This document shows, piece after piece, positions 46,223 to 55,000 of a stretch of DNA of 55,000 bases. The stretch is taken from NCBI GenBank assembly GCA_009760855.2, contig WPIO01000098.1, positions 1 through 55,000 on the forward strand, in the 5' to 3' direction. The translations under genes were made by a program, and so were the position numbers. The notes under the pieces are model-generated. The model did not search any database, had not been told where the DNA came from, and worked only from the letters and a program-made list of their open reading frames with translations. The stretch is from Cristatella mucedo (taxonomy: Eukaryota; Bryozoa; Phylactolaemata; Cristatellidae). Numbering within the stretch: position 1 is the first letter of the stretch; every line of letters begins with the position of its first letter.

Positions 46223-46229
46223 TATTTAT

Positions 46230-46345
46230 TTTGCATCTCTTTCTAGGCACTTTCATGCTTCCTCTACAGCATATGTAAAGTGCCTAGACAGAGGTTAAGC
46301 TCTCTGAGGGCGCTATCCAAGTGTAATCATTATTAATATTCATTC
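46230..46345. mobile_element. Inverted pair of LINE tail scraps
   Basis: CATCTCTTTCTAGGCACTTT at about 46,231 is a minus-strand tail piece. Twenty-two bases later, TAAAGTGCCTAGACAGAGGT, CTCTGAGGGCGCTATCCAAG and TAATCATTATTAATATT form a plus-strand tail. The two face each other as a small imperfect hairpin. Confidence 0.7.
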
Positions 46346-46600
46346 CCGGTGGCGACGTGGCGACGCGGCAGAAGAGTCTGCGCCCGCCCGAGCCTGCTGC
46401 TTCTTGACGTCAGCGCTCCAAGAAGACGAGATCCTCGCGAGACGACCGAGCGGTGGCGGCGGCGCTACGAAAAGCGTTGACGCGACGATAATAATCAATA
46501 AATAATAAAGCGAGATAAATAAGCCAGGATAATTTTCTATTCGATACTTTTTATCTATTTCTATATTTTTTCTATTTCTATTTCTATTCGAAATTTTTTT
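46346..46600. other. Short GC-rich unassigned interval
   Basis: Contains a CRE-like TGACGTCA at about 46,404 and CpG-rich GGTGGCGGCGGCGC. It then becomes AT-rich with repeated TCTATTTCTAT motifs. No gene recognised. Confidence 0.35.
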
Positions 46601-46740
46601 CTAGCTGGTTTGGTCCAGCGGATAAGGTGCTCGCCCCGACCAAGGTCTGGCTGAGGTCGTGGGCTCGAGCCCCGAGGCGCATGTAAAGCGCCTGAATAGA
46701 GATTAAGTTCTCTTGGGGCGCTATGTAAATGAATTATATT
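46601..46740 (+). mobile_element. tRNA-derived SINE, family I, best copy
   Basis: Left to right: A-box-like TGGTCCAGCGGATAAGGTGC, a linker, B-box-like GTCGTGGGCTCGAGCCCC, then AAGCGCCTGAATAGAGATTA and AGTTCTCTTGGGGCGCTATG. The right half resembles the LINE tail (CGCCTAGAAAGAGATTAAGT and GGGCGCT), so this SINE probably uses the LINE machinery. It is flanked by TTCTATTCGA-like repeats (46,550-46,595 and 46,741-46,775), a possible target-site repeat. Confidence 0.82.
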
Positions 46741-47240
46741 TATTCTATTCGATATTTTTTCTATTCTATTTGATAGCGACGTCGTCTGGGTTCGAGCCCT
46801 CAAAGGCGCCTGAACTCAATGTTCGAGAGCTCAAAGTTCGCCGACGCTCGCTCACACTCTCGCTCAGCGGTCTTTCGCACGGTTCAGCACCGATGCCGAG
46901 CGACCGAATCCCAAAGCAAAAGTTAGCCGGCTAACGAAGGGCGGCGACAGCTGTGGACGTCTCGCACGTCGCCTCGCAGTCTACGGCTCAAAGCCTCGCG
47001 CAGCCGTTCCTCCTCCTCCGAAGGGTGCTACCCGCAATTTTTAGTGCGGTTCGTCGTCCAGGCGAAGCTCGCTCCTCGGTGGTGAAAACGCGCAGCCAGA
47101 GGGCGCTGCCTAATTCTTGCAGAAGGCGTTTTTTTTGTCTGGGGGAAGGCAGGCAAGGGGACTGTAGAAATATTTTTGTTGGCATGTCATTATTAAGGTC
47201 CTAAGGCAAAGTCCGAATTGAGGAGCGAATTGCCTGCAGA
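46741..47240. other. Unassigned GC-rich sequence
   Basis: CpG-rich around 46,800-47,110. No domain was recognised in the open frames on either strand. Confidence 0.35.
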
Positions 47241-47243
47241 TAG

Positions 47244-48850
47244 CAGTAATAATAATAATAATGCACTTGATAAAGCGCCCTCGGAGAACTCAATCTCTCT
47301 CTAGGCGCTTTACATTTGCTGCCAAAGGAAATGCAATTGAATGGTTAGTAATATCATGCTTGATAAACAAACAAATAGAATAACATGGTTCGGGGTGACA
47401 TGCACAGGGTCAGCATGCAAATGTGGTTAGTGGCAGCATGCACAGTGTCAGCACGCATAATCACATGAAGGACGAATCACAGGGACCCACTAAATACTGT
47501 CCTAAATAAGTGTGTTTTTAAGTTCTTTTTAAATGTGGTCAGGTCAGGGGATGTTCTGACGCAGGTTGGGAGGGAGTTCCAGGCTTTGGGAGCATACGAG
47601 CTAAATGCACGGTCTCCAAAGGATTCGAGGTTTGTACGAGGTATTTGTAGACTGTTGGATTCCGAAAAGCAGGTGGTACGATGCTTGGCCTGATGGATGA
47701 GTAAACCTAAGAGATAGGCTGGAGCCACAGAATGAAGGGACCTAAAAGTGAGCGATAAAACCTTGAATTCAATCCGTTGCTTGACTGGTAGCCAGTGCAG
47801 ATCGGCGATTAGTGGTGTAATGTGGCAACTGCGACGCTCACGACAGACAAGCCTAGCTGCAGACCATTGCACCAGCTGCAATCGCCTGATCACACATGCC
47901 GCTAGGCCAGTAAGCAGTGAGTTGCAGAAGTCGAGACGGGATGTCACAAAAGCATGGACTTACTTGGACGTGGTATCCTTATCTAAACAAGCCCGAATTT
48001 TAGCAATGTTATGAAGCTGAAAATAGGTAGATTTGACTGTGGAGCTGATATGGTCGTCTAACGAGAGGTCACTTTGGAATATGACACCTAAATTTCGAGC
48101 TGATTCAACAGGAGAAATGCTGGCAGAGCCAATTTTGAGCGTCAGCCTTTCCAATTTTTGAATCACACTGGGTTTGCCCAAAACTAGTAAGTTAGTTTTA
48201 TCATCGTTTAGTTTTAGAAAATTTGCTGCCATCCATGTGCGGATGTCATCAATACAGGCAGCAAGTGAGTTGAGAGAATTCGAGGTGCTCGTAGACTGGG
48301 AGGGATCAAAGCAAAGGTACAACTGAGTGTCATCCGCATAGAAGTGAAAGCCTAGATTGTGCTTGGCAATCACATAAGCATGAGGGAGAGTGTAAACCGT
48401 GAACAGAACCGGACCTAGCACGGAGCCCTGAGGTACTCATATTTCAGAGGTACTTAAGATGATCTTTGTCCATTTACGTCAATACTCTGGAGTCTCCCAC
48501 TGAGATAGGACCTGAACCATTGCAGAGCAGTGCTAGTGATGCCAAGGCGAGACGTGATGCGCTATACAAGAACTTTGTGATCGATGGTATCAAAAGCTGC
48601 CGAAAGATCGAGCAAAATAAGCAGAGACACTCTACCCTTTGTCTGCATTCTTAAGTAGGTCGTTGTCTACTCTAAGCAATGCTGACTCTGTGGAGAGATT
48701 AGCTCTAAAGCTAGACTGGAACTTACTAGCAAGGTGTTAGGTTTCGTTTTATGAGTTCAGCTGGTCGGCCATGACCCGTTCCAGTGTCTTTGATAGGAAT
48801 GGTAGAAGGGAGACTGGGCGGTAGTTGCATAAGTTGAAAAAAGCTGGCTG
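47244..48850 (-). mobile_element. Best preserved LINE copy (CR1/L2-like), minus strand
   Basis: The 3' tail is at 47,244-47,330 (AATAATAATAATAATGCACT, AAAGCGCCCTCGGAGAAC). Going up in coordinate on the minus strand come the C-terminal region, thumb, catalytic box, the LQWF-type region, LDLSAAFDTIDH (about 48,565-48,625) and NYRPVSLLPFLSKTLERVMA (about 48,763-48,825). The copy therefore contains nearly the whole RT domain but no endonuclease or ORF1, ending near 48,850 (possibly up to 49,010). It is a younger relative of the copy at 34,030. Confidence 0.93.
47477..48421 (-). pseudogene. LINE reverse transcriptase, near-intact C-terminal part
   Basis: A single minus-strand frame runs from LGPVLF (48421) through the catalytic box YADD, SLDDHISSTVKSTYFQLHNI, LHWLPVKQRIEFKVLSLTFR and AFSSYAPKAWNSLPTC to the C-terminus FRTVFSGSL at 47477. 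One stop interrupts it at 47960-47962 (TAA where sister copies have a Leu codon, in TSK-L-VHAF). Upstream of 48421 a one-base difference at the LPQG motif shifts the frame away from the LDLSAAFDTIDH block. This copy keeps the catalytic residues but cannot make the full protein. Confidence 0.9.
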
Positions 48851-49428
48851 CACAGCTGACGTGGGTGGAGGGCAGTGCATGGATATGGTCGCTATACGAA
48901 AGACCCATTGGGAGGAGGCAAATGTCGGTGAATTCGGTGAATAAATGAGACCTCAGCGTCGGGAAGAAGCTGCAACCAACCGGTAGCGATCTGTGCTCTG
49001 GCTGCATCCATACAGGTCGACAGTTGGGCGTTTACTAGCATAAGGTCACATTCCACGTGACGCTAGCTACCGCCAAGGGCTTTCTGCAGTCGCCAGTGTA
49101 CCGATGTATCCGCGAGTCGCTTACGCCGTCACCATTAGGTTACGCTTGCCTTCACCGCTGCTAGATTTTTCTGCGCACTAGAATCGGCATCTCAGAGGGG
49201 CCGGCCGCTTTGGTGGTCCACGGTCTGCGGCCGTTCGATCAGAGGCTAGTAAGTACGTCGGTCAAGACGGCCGAAACTCCTGTGAAGGCCTCGGTCAGTG
49301 GCTGACACGACAGACTGGACGACCAGCAGTGGCGCCCCGCTTCGAGGCGGACTTGCTTTGCATCTTTTTTCTTTTGGTTTTGTTTTAAGAGGATGTAAAA
49401 AGAATCTGCAAGATTTAGAGGGCATTTG
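48851..49428. other. Unassigned sequence
   Basis: May include a weak upstream extension of the LINE to about 49,010. Otherwise no feature recognised. Confidence 0.35.
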
Positions 49429-49429
49429 G

Positions 49430-49592
49430 GTCTTAACCAAAGGGTAAGCAAGTGCAGCAGGCTCTTCACAACCCCGAAGGTCGAAGGTCTCGGGTTCGAG
49501 TTCTGATTCTTCATGGCTCACTAAAAGCTGTGGCGATTGGTAGCCGTTGAAGCTCTTCTGCCACTATGCAAATGAGGCTGTCGAATCAAATG
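49430..49592 (+). mobile_element. Diverged tRNA-derived SINE, family II
   Basis: AACCAAAGGGTAAGCAAGTG, a B-box-like TCTCGGGTTCGAGTTCTG, then GCTCACTAAAAGCTGTGGCG, GCTCTTCTGCCACTATGCAA and ATGAGGCTGTCGAATCAAAT. The block order matches the other family II copies. Confidence 0.65.
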
Positions 49593-50100
49593 TTTATTAA
49601 TTTTTGTACGTGTCTGGATTGTTGATTTTTTTATTCGGTATATCTTCAGACCCTTGAAATTGGAGGTCGACATTTTTCACGAAACACTAAAGAGCGCTCA
49701 CTGGCTGCTCTAAGCTTTGCATTACTCCGCAGGTAGGGGCGCTTACACTAGGATGTAAGCGAGGGGTGGGTGGCACTTCCGGCTTTAAAATAAAAATTGG
49801 CCATCCCCAGCTCCTACAGGCTCTCTCCCAAAATTGAGTACACCGCATTTGTTTTTAGGGAGATTGCACGAGTCTTTCCGGCGCAATCGATTCTCTTGGA
49901 GTCTTTCCGGCGGCAAACCAGAGACGTCCACTGCAGAACGACTTCCGGCCGGCTGCACCGCACGGACACCAGTAGAACGCAAGTAGATCAAATGAAACAG
50001 CTCAAAAGATTACAGCTGGTTGCTACGCAACCGCCATGTAGCGTTGCAGGCCAATCCACTTCTCTGGCTTCTCCTTATGTGTTTGCTGAACGGTAAGTCA
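49593..50100. other. Unassigned sequence with a candidate exon end
   Basis: A plus-strand frame from ATG at 49797 stays open to 50,093 and ends at a donor-like AACGGTAAGTCAAG (GT near 50,092). Its protein has no recognisable domain. An imperfect RFX-like inverted repeat, GGTTGC-TAC-GCAACC, lies at 50018-50032. I do not call a gene. Confidence 0.25.
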
Positions 50101-50104
50101 AGAG

Positions 50105-50292
50105 CTCTGCCCACAGGGCCTCAGCCCAGTGGTAAGTAGCACTCGCCCACTTAAAGACTCGAGTCGTGAGTTCGAGTCCTGCAGCAGCAGGCAGTTCGTA
50201 TTTGCTCACTGCAAGCTGGGTTGGTAGTGCTGATGAGCCACTTTTCCTGCTTTACAAATCTAACGATTAGGCTACCGAATCAGCTTGAGCAG
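50105..50292 (+). mobile_element. tRNA-derived SINE, family II (variant)
   Basis: GGGCCTCAGCCCAGTGGTAA is a good A-box-like start, and GTCGTGAGTTCGAGTCCTGC is B-box-like. After it come TTTGCTCACTGCAAGC and a worn tail with GCTACCGAATCAGC. The closest tRNA resemblance is in the two promoter boxes only. Confidence 0.7.
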
Positions 50293-50375
50293 CACGATGC
50301 TCTCACCTGAGGGTGTTTGCGAATGTCACAAGAGTTACACACAAGCTAAGCCTTGCACCGGATGGTGAAGCAGCT

Positions 50376-50428
50376 TGCGTTCCGGCCAACTAACTACTTC
50401 CGGCCAACCAACTACTTCAGGCCAACTA
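50376..50428. repeat. Short tandem repeat of TTCCGGCCAACYAACTAC
   Basis: Three adjacent copies of an ~18 base unit (TTCCGGCCAACTAACTAC, TTCCGGCCAACCAACTAC, TTCAGGCCAACTATTTC). Confidence 0.9.
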
Positions 50429-50643
50429 TTTCTCGTGCTTCGAGCCTGGGTCTCACACGCGTGTCTCTCGCTAGCCAGTTATTAGACTTTCGCTTTCGGC
50501 ATGTGCAGCGCCCAGACGACCCTCCAGCGTTGGCCAATCAGCATTGCCCAATCTATTCACACCAGTCGCAGCCAGTCGAACGATCGCCCATTGACGAGGA
50601 TTCAAAAGTAGGCTTTCGCAGCTGACTGGATGGCCGTCGCAGC

Positions 50644-50657
50644 GTTACCATGGTAAC
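50644..50657. promoter_or_regulatory. RFX X-box-like palindrome
   Basis: GTTACCATGGTAAC is a perfect 14 bp palindrome matching the RFX consensus of two half-sites, GTNRCC and RGYAAC, with a two-base gap. RFX X-boxes sit in promoters of ciliary genes in animals. It lies in a CpG-rich stretch just upstream of an open plus-strand frame (from 50669, 128 codons, no recognised domain). Function is inference. Confidence 0.45.
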
Positions 50658-51975
50658 ATAGCTGCCCTATGCAGCAGCGAAAAGCCGTGGAAGCAGGAGA
50701 GACAGCCGTGAGGACGCGAGCGAGCGAGTGCTGGCGTCGGCAGCTCTCGCGGCGCCCAGTCAGAAGCAAGTTTTTCACTTTTAAATCTTCGCCCAGTTCG
50801 CCTTTGTTGGTGGCACAAGTGCAAGGCTCATTCCACCCAAGGGAGTCCCGAGCTGCAGTCGGCTTCCACCTGGATATTTGGCAATCTCGGAGGACTCGGG
50901 AAAGAATGTCTTTAGTCATGTCTCTCCTCAGGACTCACAACTCTCACGCTCTCGGGCAAGTGCACAGTGCCGGACACGCTCCCAGCAGCCTGCTCGAATC
51001 TAGCCGCCAGAGGCTAACGATAGATTCCAACTTACATTCCTATATTCATAACTAACATTCCTAGATTCCCTCTAACAACAGATTCGCACGACTCACTTTT
51101 AAGGGAGCCGGCTGCCATGCATATGTCGGCAGCCGAACATCTTATCTCAGACCGCACACACATACACTGTTCACCAGGTTAGGGAAAGCACAGTTTATTT
51201 ATGACTGCTTTGCCAGAAAAAAATTACGTGCGATAGCTTGTTGGCAGAAAAAGGAAAAAACCGAAGGGTAAGTAGAAGCACGCTCATCGAATTCGATGCA
51301 GCGGTGACGTCAGTTGGTCAATGGAATCACATCCCAGATACTAAATCACAGATTCACAGAAACTAGCACTGATGAGTTGCACAAGCAGTAAGCTCGACTG
51401 CTGCTCAGTGGTTTGTGGACACGCTAGCAGCAGGTTCAATCAGGCAACAGATCTTGGCCGAGTCTGGAATGGGACATTGGTGGGCGGTAGCCGTTGCAAA
51501 AGCATCGACTAGAGTTCTAGCTTGACATGGCCCTGCTTCGTGGAATACGCTAAGTAAAGTAAAGTAAACTAAGTAAAGGTAACGGTCACAAGATGACTGC
51601 AAATCCCAGCTGGCACCCTGGCACAACCACGGTTCCATAGTGGAGGCAATACCTATAAACCACTAAGCACGGCAGAATCCAGATTATGTAGGATATTTTG
51701 ATGAGCTATACAGGTAACGACCATTATTTGGCCACAAGGCCATGCGCTGTGTCGAACAAGTTGACCGGTGACGATCCGTTAGTAATGAGCACACTCTGGA
51801 TGCCGAGCGACTGGAGAAGATTGGCCTGCAACACAACAAGAAGCTCGTTTCAACGACAACTTCAAGGGCAACTTCCAAGTCGTGCTAAGAGACGTGCTGC
51901 AGTTACATGATGCCATAAACAAAACACAGTCAAGGCTCTTGGTCCAATGTTCTGAGCAGCACACTAATAATGCCA
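50658..51975. other. Unassigned sequence
   Basis: Moderately CpG-rich to about 51,000, then ordinary. A small TAAAG tandem run (AAGTAAAGTAAAGTAAAC) lies at about 51,553. No gene recognised. Confidence 0.35.
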
Positions 51976-51979
51976 AGAA

Positions 51980-52420
51980 ATTCAAGCAGCACCCTAAAAT
52001 AACTAAATCTTTTTCAGGCACTTTACGCCTTAGCCCAAGGAGTACGGCGCTTGCACTTCCCGACCCAGGTCGTGGGTTCGAGTCCTGCAGTGGGCGATTC
52101 TTAATCGCCCACTGCAGGCAGTGGTGATAACTGCAAAGGCTCTTCTGCCTATATGTAAATAAGGCTGTTAATTCAGCTAGCTTTTTTTTATAAAGGAAGG
52201 AAGCCAATAACCGTATTGACACTAACCGCAATGTTAACATGCACTGTAAAAGCTTGCATGAGCACACTAAGGCTTGGTCACATGGGCCCAGAAAATACTG
52301 TGAGGAACAGGTGGGCTGTCAGCTTCTTTTTAAATTTCGCCAAGTCAGGTGATGTCGTGACCTCGGTCGGGAGTGAGTTCAGGAGCCGATCACACAGAAG
52401 CAGGTTAATGCCGCTACACC
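51980..52420 (-). mobile_element. LINE 3' end interrupted by a SINE
   Basis: A minus-strand tail (CAGCACCCTAAAATAACT, AATCTTTTTCAGGCACTTTA) at 51,985-52,028 is followed by a plus-strand SINE. The LINE 3' region then resumes at about 52,195 and ends with C-terminal codons at 52,290-52,400: NSLPTEVTTSPDLAKFKKKL with the THLF-like AHLFLTVFSGPM. The family order (tail, 3' untranslated region, C-terminus) is preserved once the SINE is ignored. Confidence 0.75.
52022..52192 (+). mobile_element. tRNA-derived SINE, family II, nested in a LINE
   Basis: A-box-like CCTTAGCCCAAGGAGTACGG, B-box-like GTCGTGGGTTCGAGTCCTGC, then a perfect 16 bp stem with a 3-base loop at 52084-52118 formed by GCAGTGGGCGATT and its complement. 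The tail reads GGCTCTTCTGCCTATATGTA and AGGCTGTTAATTCAGCTAGC, ending in a T run. Confidence 0.82.
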
Positions 52421-52654
52421 CACTGGCTTGTCGGCCGCGTGTAAGCATATGCGGATACCGCATGACATTATAAGCAATGTAGCTTGCTGCTTTATGCACA
52501 GGCTAGCAAGAATGTGATTTTTTTTCTAAGGATCATAACGTGGGTGCTGGCAACGGTACACAATGAAAGTAATCTAGGTTGAGGACGTTCTTTCTCCAAA
52601 ATGCCCTGGACATTACCAACGACCTTTTGGAACACTCATGCATATATTCGCGTG

Positions 52655-52656
52655 CG

Positions 52657-52699
<43 letters not shown>

Positions 52700-52773
52700 G
52701 CGCACAGAGACGCACACACTCGCGCACAGAGACACACACACACACACACACACTCGCGCACAGAGAGACACAC
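52655..52773. repeat. CA microsatellite with interspersed minisatellite
   Basis: About 38 bases of AC dinucleotide, then three copies of CTCGCGCACAGAGA separated by variable AC runs. The His/Thr frames here are repeat translations. Confidence 0.95.
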
Positions 52774-54475
52774 ACATACCGATATGCCACTGTTTGATTG
52801 TCAGCATAATAAACGAGAGCTCGAGAGTCTGAATGTAGATGGATAGAAAAACACCAACAGCCCGACGGGCTGTCATATCATCATCGTTGTGTTTGATGGT
52901 CAATCCCTAGAGGATTAGTGAAGATAATGACCAAGCACTGACTACCAAGCCTACTCTGCTGCTGTCGAAAACTCTCGAAGGTAATAGTGATACTAATACA
53001 CACAACTGCGGACAAATACAAGCTGGCACACGCGTGCAGCATGTCCAACAGCCGAATGATTCGGCACTAATGACAGTGAAATGGGCAGCAGCATGGAAAC
53101 GGATGGAAGCGCTCCTGCAGACGATGGAAGAAGATGATGGAAGCTCTCTGCAGAGAGCGATGGAAGCAGCTCTAATTGCTCTCTGCAGAGAGCTGGGCAT
53201 AAGCAATGGAAGCATCCGGAAGCTTCGGGCTGTCAGTGCATTCTGTACGACTCAAGTTTGCTACCGTTTTGCCGTCTGGCTCAGCTTTACGAAAGAAGTT
53301 TTTAATTGAGCATGGCCAAGTGAGGTTCATGAGCAAAGAAGAACAGAGAAAAGGCACGATAAGGCAAACGAGGATAAAGGAAGTAGTGGAAAGGAGAGAG
53401 AATATGCCGACGTAACGTGAAGGCTCGGCTGTCCACAAAAGCGACCGGATCTGTAGCAACAGATGCACCACATAGCAAGGTATTTAAGAGTATGCACAGG
53501 CATGCAGTGAAGCTTCCTGTGCTGCATAGTCGGTCTAAATCTATCACTAGCTATACAGCTGAATTGCGTATTTTCATCATTCTTTTTAATACTATTCATA
53601 CACTTTTCCAAGAGTGGAGTGGCCGTAGTGGATGCACACTTCACTAAGGGTTCCACGACTTGCAAGGGCTGAAAGCACAGAGTTGGCATGGCCATGTGCT
53701 GATGTTGACGGACAGGAAGCCAATGCTGGCCATCTACGAGCATCTGGGGCAACAGTCTTCACAAGTCGCTATCGGTGGGAGGCACGACAGGCTGCGAAGC
53801 AGTGGCATCATGTCGGGAGCGGGCAGAGCCGAGTTGAAATATCTTTCGATCCGTGCAGGGCAGTGCTTTGTGCCGAGGTCAGATGGCTGCACTACATCAA
53901 GCTAGGCATCGGTTCGACACGGCATCCCTTGTAACCTACGTGTGGCTTGGACCCAAATCGTCAGCAGCACACTAAGCCAACCAGATGGATTTTCAGTAAA
54001 GGGGAACTTTTGAAAACAACTTATCGACAGTATTGATAACAGTTGACAAATATTTTGGGAGACTGTCAAGACTTGATGCTTATACAAAATACGGACACAA
54101 ATGCTAACGAAAAAAGCATGCTGCTAGCTCAGCTGGCTGGTAGAACCCACATCAAGCACAGCACACTGGCATGCTTGTGAGAGAACTTGACTCAGGAGGC
54201 CGTGAGATTGGGCTTGAGGCTTTTTACGAGGGATCAGACTGCCAAGCAGGAGCCGGCTTTCGAATGGCAGAGTGGACAATGGCTGGCGGTGGATGACTCG
54301 GCAGCCCCCCCCCCCCCCCGTACGAATCCCTGCATTGGCAGCATCTGTAGGGACATTCGTCTACCACAAACTGCCACCGGCGGTTTTGGAACGAACAATG
54401 GCTCGACAGTGCAGAAACAATGCATGCATGAAATATAAGGGCAGCCGGAGGAGCGCTAATGAGGGGATCGCTAAT
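52774..54475. other. Unassigned sequence
   Basis: No gene recognised. Structured elements are two copies of a perfect 16 bp palindrome, GCTCTCTGCAGAGAGC, at 53143-53158 and 53178-53193, embedded in a GATGGAAG-rich repeat (53,100-53,215), and a poly-C run of about 14 at 54,306-54,319. Open frames up to 141 codons have no recognisable domain. Confidence 0.4.
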
Positions 54476-54478
54476 GAT

Positions 54479-54522
54479 CACTCTAGTAGAGGGATCCAGG
54501 GCTGGATCCCTCTACTAGAGTG
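54479..54522. repeat. Perfect 2 x 21 bp palindrome
   Basis: The left arm, 54479-54499, and right arm, 54502-54522, are exact reverse complements around a central GG. Each arm contains TCTAGTAGAGGGATCC or its complement. It is preceded by a repeated GCTAATGA and followed by GCTAATAAAG and GTGCTAAAG. This could be a transposon terminus remnant, a regulatory palindrome or an assembly fold-back. Confidence 0.9.
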
Positions 54523-54587
54523 CTAATAAAGTGCTAAAGGGGTTGGAGCCAGGAGAGACTTGTAGCCGGGTTTTGCTACCCAGCCTA

Positions 54588-54768
54588 AAAAAAAAATCCT
54601 AGCTGATTAAACAGCCTCTTTTTGTATAGCGACAGAGGAGCCTTTACGGCTATCACCACCGCTTGCAGTGGCGATAAAGGATCGCCCACCGCAGGAATCG
54701 AACCCACGACCTCGGGGCCGACGTCGTGAGAGCAACCGCCTTACCTAGTGTGCCTAGCAACGTGTTGA
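54588..54768 (-). mobile_element. tRNA-derived SINE, family II
   Basis: On the minus strand: GGCACACTAGGTAAGGCGG, GAGGTCGTGGGTTCGATTCC, GGGCGATCCTTTATCGCC, ACTGCAAGCGGTGGTGATAG, AGCCGTAAAGGCTCCTCTG and GAGGCTGTTTAATCAGC. It is the clearest full-length member together with the copy at 42,305. A-rich sequence (plus-strand AAAAAAAAATCC near 54,588) borders its 3' end. Confidence 0.85.
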
Positions 54769-55000
54769 CCGGAGGGCTGTCACAGCGTTGACCAGCAAAT
54801 CCTTCAGAACGGCACACTACTTTTTGTATCCCTGAGCGGTGATGCTAGGTAAAATTCAGTAAGCCGAGGCGGCGAGGCATCTATCTGAACATGCATTGGG
54901 CGGCATATTTCCAGCCAAAGCACAACTCTCTCGCAAACCTGCTTTGAGATTAATCGCAGTTTACATTTCTTGAGTAGTCTTGCTTCTGCTCGAAACAACA
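54769..55000. other. Unassigned sequence to window end
   Basis: No feature seen. Confidence 0.3.

Noticed and set aside
49330-49342. TGGCGCC-like sequence as a retrotransposon primer-binding site
   Set aside because: No LTR ending precedes it and no gag follows.
53327-53752. 141-codon minus-strand frame
   Set aside because: No recognisable motif; it includes hydrophobic low-complexity sequence and overlaps unrelated open frames of similar length.
54118-54150. A-box-like GCTAGCTCAGCTGGCTGGTA suggesting a tRNA or SINE start
   Set aside because: No B box or family tail follows within 150 bases.

Overview
The window is eukaryotic, repeat-dominated DNA with no intact host gene that I can defend. 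Nothing prokaryotic is visible: there are no operons, no dense long reading frames and no ribosome-binding sites. It carries CR1/L2/Rex1-like LINE reverse transcriptases with AAT/ATT-rich tails, tRNA-derived SINEs, LTR-like remnants, long CT/TA/CA microsatellites and a large complex satellite. Together these point to a metazoan, most plausibly an aquatic invertebrate; I cannot name the species.

Region 1 (1 to about 26,190) is one continuous tandem array of a roughly 0.83 kb satellite that runs off the left edge. I count 32 units plus a partial one. At least four diverged subtypes (called A, B, C and D here) are interleaved and partly organised into higher-order repeats: a C-A-D trimer near 2.5 kb, a B-A dimer near 1.66 kb, and blocks repeated at 4,055 and 4,987 bp offsets. 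Each unit has a CAG/CAA tract and several short, nearly perfect palindromes. Seven units carry large deletions, and five of these remove the CAG tract or break in or beside it.

Region 2 (about 26,190 to 29,230) is the array edge. A non-satellite flank of about 1.0 to 1.5 kb occurs twice, and the second copy is preceded by a decayed satellite unit (about 27,915-28,340). The satellite and its flank were therefore once duplicated together. A 5'-inverted LINE is inserted only in the first flank copy and supplies an endonuclease-domain fragment.

Region 3 (29,230-34,020) holds a SINE, a GC-rich stretch with Sp1-type GC boxes (candidate CpG-island promoter), a CT microsatellite of about 400 bp and a duplicated poly-G element. 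Region 4 (34,030-42,000) is a graveyard of one LINE family in both orientations. It includes a tail-to-tail pair and a 97 percent identical inverted repeat (168 bp arms) around an 88 bp TA tract. Region 5 (42,000-47,240) has CpG-rich unassigned DNA, two LTR-end-like remnants, CT/CTGT microsatellites and SINEs that share the LINE tail. Region 6 (47,244-48,850) is the best preserved LINE copy: the YADD motif is intact, with one in-frame stop and at least one frameshift. Region 7 (48,850-55,000) contains SINEs, a LINE broken by a SINE, a CA-rich minisatellite, an RFX X-box-like palindrome and a perfect 2 x 21 bp palindrome.

Functionally the picture is one LINE family acting as the engine. Its 3' tail (AAAGCGCCTAGAAAGAGATT-like, then GGGCGCT and an AAT/ATT run) recurs at least ten times and is borrowed by one of the two tRNA-derived SINE families. 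The satellite is the other major component, evolving by unequal exchange. Whether it is centromeric, sex-linked or otherwise functional cannot be told from sequence alone.
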